In this document: positions 20,357 through 27,699 of the stretch, one piece after another
How the letters are laid out: each line of letters opens with the position of its first letter
Numbering within the stretch: the first letter of the stretch is position 1
Source of the DNA: Gnetum montanum
Lineage: Eukaryota > Streptophyta > Gnetopsida > Gnetales > Gnetaceae
Reading direction: 5' to 3'
NCBI GenBank assembly: GCA_015680685.1
Contig: MNCI01004258.1
Span: forward strand, 534,559 to 562,257
Length of the DNA: 27,699 nucleotides
Made by a program: the position numbers and the translations under genes
The notes under the pieces: model-generated
The model's database searches: none
What the model saw: the letters and a program-made list of their open reading frames with translations, nothing else
Told to the model about the DNA's origin: nothing

Positions 20357-20364
20357 TCCCATCA

Positions 20365-20369
20365 ATATG
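20365..20369. repeat. e2 target-site duplication, right copy (ATATG)
   Basis: Exact repeat of 13283-13287. Confidence 0.9.
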
Positions 20370-23265
20370 TAATGCTTACGGTTATAATTTTGAGAGCATT
20401 CTACTCCAAAAATCTATATTTCTCCACAATCTTAAGTTTTTTTATTATAATAACTTATTTTTTATATATAATATTAATGATGAAAGCATCTCCATGGATT
20501 AGAATACTTTTTGCTTGAAAGGATATAATTATTCTTTTGGTATTATTCTCCTAGCATGGAAGAAACCCTTAACTAATAGTAAAAATAATGTTGGTATGAT
20601 CTATTATATAAGTGTTCCACCACAATATTACCTCATTGTTAAGGTAAACATCAAATTTAAAGATCATCTTTGTTAAAAACCCTATAAATTAGTAGAATTT
20701 GTTCCTACATATATTCATGAACATAAACTAGTACTTAATGGTTGAATCAGAAATAGTTAACAAAGAGGAAACTGAAACGTAACCTGATAATACTACAAAC
20801 AACAAATTAGTAGAAATTCCTATTGGAAAAGAGTGAATCATAAATGACTAACAACTATAAATAATAAATTAACATAAATTATTCTTTGAAAAGACTCTCT
20901 TTTATGGATTTTTTTGTTATGCTCATATAGACTTATCATGCATGCATGCTTAAATAAAAGTTAGTGCATTTAAGACTACATGTACTCTACCAAGTCTTGC
21001 AAATAAATTCCAAGCACTTTGATACACAATAAATTAACTAAGTAAATTATCAATTGAACCCTTATGTTTTACTAAAAAGAAGATGATGAAAAGTTGTATT
21101 AATTATTTAAAATTTAATTATACAAACACCTAGAGTTATTTGAAGATTTAAATAAACTAAATATTTGAGGCTTTGTATAATGAGAAACCAACTAATCTAA
21201 AATTTTTCATCAACTGTTAGAATATATTCCTAAGTTAAATTATAATCACTAGTTTCTTAACTTAAACTCTGCCAATGCTAGTCCCAAGCACAAATATGAA
21301 AATAGGAGGGTTAGCTGGCTATAAAACCTTATCAAATCTCATTCATGAGTTCTTTTTTAGATTTTGCATATACTAAGGCATTTCCCATATGTGATGTGTA
21401 GTAATCACAAGGCCCAACAATAACAAGCCTGGTTATACTAAGACATACTCTAAAAATGACATGCAACATCATCACCTGAAACAAAGATCTAGCTCTTTAT
21501 AGAGGAGGATGAAAAAAAAGAACTCATACAACCAACCCCATTTTATTGGGATAAGGCTACGACGATGATGATGATGATTTTCTGAATGTAATCTATTAGT
21601 TATTATGAAAGGTTATGATGATTTATTAAATAGTCATAATTTCTTACGAGGTACAAGAAACCTCAAGCTCTTACCAACATAAAAAGGAATAGAGAGGAGA
21701 TAGAAGGAAAAAGTAAAAGAAAGAGGAAGTGTGTGATAATAAGTAAAATACAAAAATAACATTGGAACGATAGCCACAAATAATGTTCATGAGGTAGAAG
21801 ATATGAAAAGAAGTGATTTGTAAAAGATGAAGGCAAAATGCCTTAAGTTGAAAGTGCAAATAGAAGTATCATGAGTTAATTAGTTCTATCCTAAGAACTA
21901 ATAAGTAAGTGTTGTAGGAGACAAGTATGATTGAGACAACATAGACCCAGTTTCTTAAAGAAGAATTGAAGATCCAAGTTGTACTATATGTAACCTACTC
22001 CAATTTATTAAAAAAAGAAGAGAATGCCATGTGAAAGGTTATGATGGAATAAAGAAGACAAGACTTATGAAGAAGCATTTCATAATTCGGTGAAGCTAAG
22101 ATAGGAGTGGCATAGCGAAGTACAAAGAAGTTTGTGATGTTAGGTCAGATGTGACTTAATGAAGTACATTGAACAAGGTGAAGTTAAGTTCACTAAGAAC
22201 TTAATGATGTACCAGTAAGTATAATAAAGTCCACAAACAAGCATTTGCAATATGATAAGTTACAAACAACACTCATAAATGTATTATAACTTTACACTGA
22301 AGAATCAAGTGCAATCTATAAAAAGATACACTCTTTGAGAAAAAGCAATATCATTGAAACACAAGAAATTTCTATATTCTTAGTGTGAACAAATCTAGAA
22401 TTACACCAAGCCTAGAGGTGATGATTATGAATTATTAGAAACAAAAACAATACTTGTGGACTATTTACGATAACTTATGACTAGGTACTAAGTCAAGAAT
22501 CAAGTTAACGTATCTCTGTTTAACATTAGAGGATTTGTAAATAGTCAAATCAATAAGACTTATAATACTCACAACTGCAAAGAATTATAGAAAGTAGTTA
22601 TTTTAAAGGAAAGAGTTATGATCTTACAATTCAATAGTGTTACTTCCTATTCATTAGATCCTAGAGAATTGTGAAGTTGTTGCAAAGCATAAAGTCAAAT
22701 GGCAACATAGTTAAAATTTATTTCAATTTTTCTTAATTTTAAATCTCTCTAAGACCCTAGTAATGTGGATGCGGATGTTGATGACTCCAAAAACAAGGAT
22801 ACCATAGTGTTTATTAATGAACCTCAAAGGCCTAATTCAAATTGGTATACTTTGCTGTAAATGTGGTGGTAATTATAAAAATGTATCAAATAAATATTGG
22901 AAACAAATAGAAAAAATTTAGAAGTTTTCTTTTTTGCTCAATGAATTTAAAGTGAAGAAACAAACACAATATGATATTATGCTTTTTGTAGCAAACATGA
23001 TGTCGTTAGAAGTTGAAGTTATCTATGAGTGTATAGCCTACACTTATAATATTTTTTCATATTTATTAGATAAATGTTTCAAAGAAGTGATGATGGAAAC
23101 CTATGATAAAAAATTGCTTTACAAGGGAGTTCTATGGCTTAATAAATGGAATAGTCAATAGTACATTATTTCTTCTAATCCTAACCAAGTTTGCAATTTG
23201 GTAAAACAAGTAATAATTACAAAATTTGGGAAAATATAGAAGATGAAATATATTTTTATTTGAAT
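20370..23265. other. AT-rich intergenic DNA, no gene recognised
   Basis: About 2.9 kb of AT-rich sequence. The only structure recognised is the LINE/SINE-type tail at 21530-21578. A 75-codon frame at 22934-23161 has no recognisable motif and is probably chance. Confidence 0.6.
21530..21578 (+). mobile_element. Possible LINE/SINE 3' tail
   Basis: ACCAACCCCATTTTATTGGG, ATAAGGCTAC and a (GAT)5 run follow one another. Plant LINEs and the SINEs that borrow their ends often finish with a short CCCCA...TGGGATAAGGCT hairpin and a simple triplet tail; that comparison is from memory. The 5' end and target duplication were not found, so the extent is unknown. Confidence 0.4.
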
Positions 23266-24545
23266 AGTATTGTTGGTGGCTGTTTGGGACGCGACTGCCA
23301 ACGAGTGTCCTCAAACAGGATTTAGGTGCTTGCTCGTCTCTGGCAACACCAAGGCCCAGATATCTCCAAATAGACTCAATAGTTAATGTGAGTATGTGTG
23401 TGTGCTGTTGCGGTATGCGGTTGTGAAAAATGAAGCGATTGCGTTGTGTGTAAACTACAAATGACTTATCTTAAAGAGATTCAGCCAACTTTGCCAAGTA
23501 CTGTGAGTTGTTGATAGTTCCTATTTTGTTCAATTGCCTAGTCTACGCGGTCTTTATAATACCTACTTGTAACATATAAAATTTTGCAAAAACATTTGAG
23601 CACAACTCTGCGAATCTACTTCTAATTTTCCCCAGAGAAAGAGATAGTTCCACAAGAAAACTAGAAACAGAGCAAGATTCAATGGAAATAGACAGAAAAG
23701 AAAGCAGATTTGTGTAGACCTCAAATATTTGAACAAGGTATAATGACATGAGTAAACACTTCGCAATAAAGCTATCCCAAATTTAATAACTACGAATTGT
23801 TCAAACTTCCAAGGCTCAAATAAGCAATTTCTTCAAGACAATCCCACTATGCTACCCAAAAATTTGCTACGTAAACTATCACGTACGAGACTCTATTTTG
23901 GCTAGATAACAGATGTTAACAATTGCATTCAACAGAACCTTCAAAAGACTTGACAATTTCCGATTGAAATATCATGGAGATTCACTTTAAAGATAAAAAG
24001 AAGCTATTCTGGTCCCATCAAAATACCAAAGATTTTCTAAACCCTCTTGATTATTGAATCGTTCAATGACATGACTACAAGCAGAGGCTCTCTTACAACG
24101 ATCTCAATAGCAGTTCTTATACATTGCACAATAACCAAATTCACTACTAAAATGCTCTTAAGGCTTTCAAACACAAGCGCTTCTATGGAAAAATTTTAAT
24201 AGAAATTTTCTATCTGGCAACAAGAACAATAAGAGCAATCTAAAAATCCCAAAATTACTTGCCAAGGATGATACTATCTAAACCGCTAGCTAAACAATTT
24301 AAACAAAATAAAAAATAAAAAACATAACTCACAGGACCATGACAAAGAGGCTGAAATATTTTCATTAGCAAGTCATCTTACAAGCAATCTTTCACACTTT
24401 CTTCTTTACAAATGCTCTTCTCCCAAGACTCAAATTGTGTCTCCAAGTGAGAGCCCAAGTGTTAGCTAGTAATTTTCCAAAGTGTGATACCAATATCTTC
24501 TCCAAAGTGTGATCAGTCAAACTCTTTTCTCTTACCCTTGAAGCC

Positions 24546-24553
24546 TTTTTATA
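24546..24553 (-). promoter_or_regulatory. TATA box in the putative Copia LTR
   Basis: CCCTATAAAAAGGCTTC on the minus strand is a strong plant TATA context, followed by a purine-rich leader without an early ATG-led frame. Confidence 0.5.
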
Positions 24554-24782
24554 GGGTTCAAAAGGTAGTTACATACTTAAAAATATCTTAACTAACTTAT
24601 CTCCCAAGTAACTTGCCCAATAAGTTAGGAAGTATTGACTTAGGAAGTTAAGAGAAATATTGCAAATATTGCTTTTGTGAATAATGAAAAATAAATTTAA
24701 TAGCTCCATATGATTGTTATTTTCATTTTTATTTGTTTAGAATTTTTAAGTTTTGAATACTATTTAAGCCCTGATTTATGAA

Positions 24783-24823
24783 CAAGGTGGTGGTAAAAAG
24801 ATAATACAATATCCACCACCTTG
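24783..24823. repeat. Perfect 11-bp inverted repeat
   Basis: CAAGGTGGTGG (24783-24793) and CCACCACCTTG (24813-24823) are separated by 19 A/T-rich bases. It lies in U3 of the putative Copia LTR. Confidence 0.8.
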
Positions 24824-24975
24824 GTGTAGACATTGGTGGTAGCGGTAGCCAATCTGTGTAAACTTATATTAATAAATTATCTGCATTTGCACCTGTGTAA
24901 AAGTGGCCGGAAACAGAAATTTAAATCCAAAATATGAGGTCCGAATGTGAAGGCGCTGGAACTGCCAACAAATAT

Positions 24976-25545
24976 TTCCAAATTATCCTGCCCTGCCAAA
25001 AATCGTTATGAACCGCCACCACGGAAGAAGGCTCTGCCGCTGCATCTAGCACCATTGTTGTGTAGTGTTCAGTTGCTGGAGAGCCAGCGGTGTGGGCGCA
25101 TGTGCAATCACCATCTATCTCTAATAGACACTTTCCTTGTCCTTGGGAGCGCTCAGTATTTTCTGCATATTATCACTCACAACCACAAGCATAGGCGCAG
25201 GCACTATAGAGGAGATAATCTCGACCTCTGGCTTGGTTTCCCGCACTGCTGATCCGCACAACATAACGACCAACGCGGCACTTAGGGTATTGAAATACCA
25301 GCAGCGCGGCAAGCACAGCAACGTTCACATTAGTGATGTTGCCACCATGCATCATTATCCACAACACAATTGCCGCTGCAACTGCTGAACAATGATACCC
25401 TTTCTTGAAACCTACTCGCACATCTGTTACTGAGTGTTGCGTCCACTGCCTGCGTTTTAGCCCTGATTCGCTTATTGGATTTTGCTGCAACCTATTACTT
25501 CACAAAACCTATTAAACCACCTACTGTTACATGCCTGGCCACAAA
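24976..25545. other. GC-richer patch with overlapping short frames, unidentified
   Basis: Base composition rises clearly above the AT-rich surroundings and CpGs are more common. Open frames of 80-105 codons exist on both strands (24947-25252 and 25137-25388 plus; 25173-25490 minus, the last with hydrophobic stretches). None carries a motif I recognise, and no frame is clearly favoured. It may be a gene remnant. Confidence 0.35.
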
Positions 25546-25549
25546 ATTA

Positions 25550-25760
25550 GGGGTCACGAATGTTATGGTTACAGATTCATCGTTTATCAGTATGTCAAAA
25601 CAGAGAAATTGAACCTTGTGTGGCAAGCATTTGATGAAATTCCTAAGCAAAATATGACATTATCATGGCGGTTCTTAGCATTTTTTTACCGGCAGAAAGC
25701 ATACTGTCTTTCCAACTTCCAAAAAATGTTTCCCCAATGCCTGAACTATGCCACATTATA
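25550..25760 (+). pseudogene. Possible pentatricopeptide-repeat (PPR) gene fragment
   Basis: The frame includes QYVKTEKLNLVWQAFDEIP followed by KQNMTLSWRFLAFFYRQKAY and FQKMFPQC. This resembles the plant PPR pattern, where a helix pair ends in A-x-x-x-FD-E/K-M/I-P-x-R/Q-N and is followed by SW...I..Y and then F..M. There is about one to one and a half repeats, with small misfits, no start and a stop at 25758. PPR proteins bind organelle RNA. The match is by eye only, and chance resemblance is possible. Confidence 0.35.
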
Positions 25761-26609
25761 ATACAAGATGCACCTCTGTTCCTGAGATTATTTATCATGG
25801 TACATAGCCTCTATCTTTGTTTATTGGTTTCAACTGAATTTGGCCTGGCCTGCGTGAAAATCAGGACCGATCCTATCTTCATTAATATTTATCGTCAATA
25901 TGCTTGTGTGACCAAGCCATGTATATTTCCACGTCCACCACTGCGCTGAACCATCTCTAAGCTCCTAAACTGGTTGAATTAAACCCTTTCTAAATGTCCT
26001 CCCAATAAGCATCACATAAATATGCCAGAATATTGCACTCTTTGGTCGATGTATAAGGTAAAAAAAAAATGTGTTTCATCACCGTGTAACTTGTATGAAT
26101 CTTTAGTAAATTCAGGCATATATTTTTTATTCTCCTCCTATTTCTTTTTAAAACAGACTGAAACTCCTGTTCCATGAAATGGCCTCAAATGTGCCAACAA
26201 GTATCACAGAAAACCTTAATTCAAAGGTAAATTATTTATATGCTGCTATTCCTCATCAACTATGATGCACAATTAACAAGGCATGACTAGGATCTCATCA
26301 TTTGAAAGTTGAAACAGCTAAATGACACAAAATTACTGATGAATAAGGAATATGCTGACTATGCAAGACAAACAGCATTGAAGATGAATACCATATTTCC
26401 TGCAATGTTACTTAGTAGATGAGATATTATAGTTGTAAATTTGGTTGATTTATTTGGAATGTAACACTTAGTAAATTTTTAAATAATGTTTTCAAAGCTC
26501 ATAGCACCTATGTTTCTAGTGTGGAATAGTTCCAAAGGGTCTCCCGATGTAATAAAATATCAATTTAACTCATTCCACAGATAAATGCAAGGATAATGAA
26601 AACTCTTTT
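25761..26609. other. Intergenic DNA, no gene recognised
   Basis: Mixed AT-rich sequence with no coding frame, RNA gene or repeat that I can support. Confidence 0.5.
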
Positions 26610-26771
26610 ACAGTAAAATTTTTTTTACAAATATATGTTCTTACCTTAATATTGATATTGAAAGGCATTATCACTTGCTTGATATCTGTAACAGTAAAAT
26701 TTTTTTTACAAATATATGTTCTTACCTTAATATTGATATTGAAAGGCATTATCATTTGCTTCATATCTGTA
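26610..26771. repeat. Tandem duplication of an 81-bp unit
   Basis: Units 26610-26690 and 26691-26771 differ at two bases. The unit begins ACAGTAAAATTTTTTTTAC. As 81 is a multiple of three, a minus-strand frame stays open and repeats 27 residues, but no other sign of a gene is present. Confidence 0.9.
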
Positions 26772-27391
26772 ACAGTCATCGTGAATATGGTCAACATTGT
26801 ACATATACAAAATTCAAAATATAAATAGTATAGTGGAGGGAGTTTATGCAAACATTCAAGCTTCAAAGCACGATAATAAGTTGCTGGTCCAGAAAGAAAT
26901 ACGTAAGCAGGAGCAGGAGCATGGCTAAAATTTATCTTATCAATGGCATAGTGGCATAGCAATGAACAAGGTATTCTACCATGAAGCTACCACCAAGGTA
27001 CTTAAAAAGTAAATTTTAGTCACCTATTGGCCTGCATTGATTTTTTGCTTGCATTTAAACCGTATAATGATATAGAGTTGGTAGGCTTGGTTAAAAAATC
27101 AGTGGTTTGCTCATGTGGAATCATGTTATTCTACTTGAACATGAAGCAAATGCTACAAGTTACTTGTTGTTGGAAATGCATTTACAAATATCCTTTCTTA
27201 CCTTCTTTGATCTAATAATTTCCTGGACATTATATTGACAGGTTCCATATATTCTATGTCAAAAATAGAAATAAATTATGTATAAATTGGATTAAGAAGT
27301 TAATGTTAAAGTGCTTTATGGAAGGCGTGGCTTGGCCTGGGATGTGGAATCCCATTTTCTTTCTTAGTCTTTCTTGTCCATATTTTGCATA
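26772..27391. other. Intergenic DNA, no gene recognised
   Basis: AT-rich flank of the right-hand LTR. Short frames here have no recognisable motifs. Confidence 0.5.
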
Positions 27392-27396
27392 GTGTA

Positions 27397-27699
27397 TGAT
27401 CAGTGGCGAGGTACCCCTACACTCCACCATACAAATACGAGCGTACACGCGCGATCCGGTTGAACTCCGCAGACTAAATGCCTTAACGCCACAAGAAACA
27501 CTTGGGGTTAATCGTTCGTTGCCTTCCCAGGCTTGCTTGTATGTGTCACGGTGTATGGTTAAGCAAGTCTGAGGTATGTGATTTTTTTGGTATTTTCGGC
27601 TTATCTTCTATGCTACCAGGAGGAAAGGGTTGAGAAACTAAACTAACTCTAACTAAGATCTAAGTCTAAATTAACTAGCGTCAGCATCCGTTCCCACTT
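27397..27699 (-). mobile_element. e4: partial LTR of the e2 family, cut by the window end
   Basis: It starts TGATCAGTGGCGAGGTACCC and aligns with 13288 onward and 19537 onward for its full visible length. GTGTA at 27392-27396 is the candidate target duplication if this is the 3' LTR end next to the flank. It keeps CpGs (for example ACGAGCG, CGCGCGATCCGG, CTCCGCAG) where e2 has TG or CA, so it is probably younger or from a less decayed source. Confidence 0.85.

Larger units (their letters stand above)
13288..20364 (-). mobile_element. e2: complete but dead Athila-like element, deleted for RT-RNase H-integrase
   Basis: Read on the minus strand: 5' LTR (20364-19537), tRNA-Asp-type PBS, gag, linker and protease, then directly the roughly 2-kb non-coding block, PPT and 3' LTR (14083-13288), bounded by a perfect ATATG duplication. 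Gag and protease align with e1. After the protease tail the sequence joins the segment that in e1 follows integrase, so some 2 kb present in e1, plus the RT missing from both, is gone. The element is non-autonomous; its transcripts could only be copied with enzymes from a relative. Confidence 0.95.
19537..20364 (-). repeat. e2 5' LTR
   Basis: This 828-bp partner of 13288-14083 is near-identical over long stretches, such as the CTAACTAACTAAGCATT region. The reverse TATA box is TATTTATA at 20254-20261, the reverse AATAAA is 20079-20084, and five GATATCGC-type boxes lie at 20277-20356. Confidence 0.95.
23271..24970 (-). mobile_element. Probable solo LTR of a Copia-type element
   Basis: This 1,700-bp segment begins TGTTGG and ends CCAACA, the terminal motif common in Ty1/copia LTRs. 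It is flanked by AGTAT (23266-23270) and AATAT (24971-24975), a five-base duplication with one transition. A minus-strand TATA box (TATAAAAA, 24553-24546) lies about 417 bases from the predicted U3 start, which fits a long LTR and gives the strand. There is no internal region on either side, so a solo LTR formed by LTR-LTR recombination is the simplest reading. A host promoter with a 5' leader is the alternative. Confidence 0.55.

Noticed and set aside
20370-23265. tRNA, rRNA or small RNA genes in the AT-rich regions.
   Set aside because: No cloverleaf-compatible A and B box pair or rRNA-like sequence was seen by eye; a tRNA scan would settle it.
26570-26962. A 130-codon minus-strand frame with a repeated 27-residue segment.
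   Set aside because: The repeat comes from an 81-bp DNA duplication that happens to keep the frame. No family motif or codon pattern supports a gene.

Overview
The window looks like intergenic DNA from a seed plant with a large, repeat-filled nuclear genome. The evidence is a pile-up of LTR retrotransposons whose primer-binding sites fit plant tRNA-Asp, whose proteins fit the Athila/Tat branch of Ty3/gypsy, and whose decay is almost wholly C-to-T and G-to-A. The species cannot be named from what is visible. No intact cellular gene was found. About 22 kb of the 27.7 kb can be assigned to mobile elements.

Layout, left to right. (1) 1-261: the U3 end of a minus-strand LTR (called e0) cut by the window edge. 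It abuts a decayed plus-strand reading frame, so e0 probably inserted into it. (2) 262-3714: the 3' part of a plus-strand element (e3). It holds a long, stop-riddled frame with a plant-transposon-protein-like N-terminus and a coiled-coil-like middle, then a polypurine tract (PPT) and a 906-bp 3' LTR. (3) 3715-4200: AT-rich spacer. (4) 4206-13132: a structurally complete plus-strand element (e1, 8,927 bp) with two LTRs, a tRNA-Asp-type PBS, a PPT and a perfect ATAAA target-site duplication. Its gag, protease, RNase H and integrase are dead, and reverse transcriptase is missing. (5) 13138-13282: spacer. (6) 13288-20364: a structurally complete minus-strand relative (e2, 7,077 bp) with a perfect ATATG duplication. 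It keeps gag and protease but has lost RT, RNase H and integrase. (7) 20370-23265: AT-rich DNA with one LINE/SINE-type tail. (8) 23271-24970: a probable solo Copia-type LTR, minus strand, TGTTGG...CCAACA, 1,700 bp. (9) 24976-27391: a more GC-rich patch, a possible PPR-gene relic and an 81-bp tandem duplication. (10) 27397-27699: the start of another minus-strand LTR (e4) of the e2 family, running off the right edge and keeping many more CpGs.

e0, e1, e2, e3 and e4 share LTR-end sequences. e1 and e2 also share a PBS type, gag and protease, and a roughly 2-kb largely non-coding block between the end of pol and the 3' LTR. That block is the most unusual part of the window. It carries PPT-like motifs repeated inside the element, a hairpin whose arms change in a compensatory way between copies, and a T-rich minisatellite. 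The U3 regions carry variable-number palindromic GCGATATCGC boxes, replaced by GTCGAC boxes in e3. e1 and e2 lack the enzymes for their own copying, so if they moved in this form they must have used proteins from other elements.
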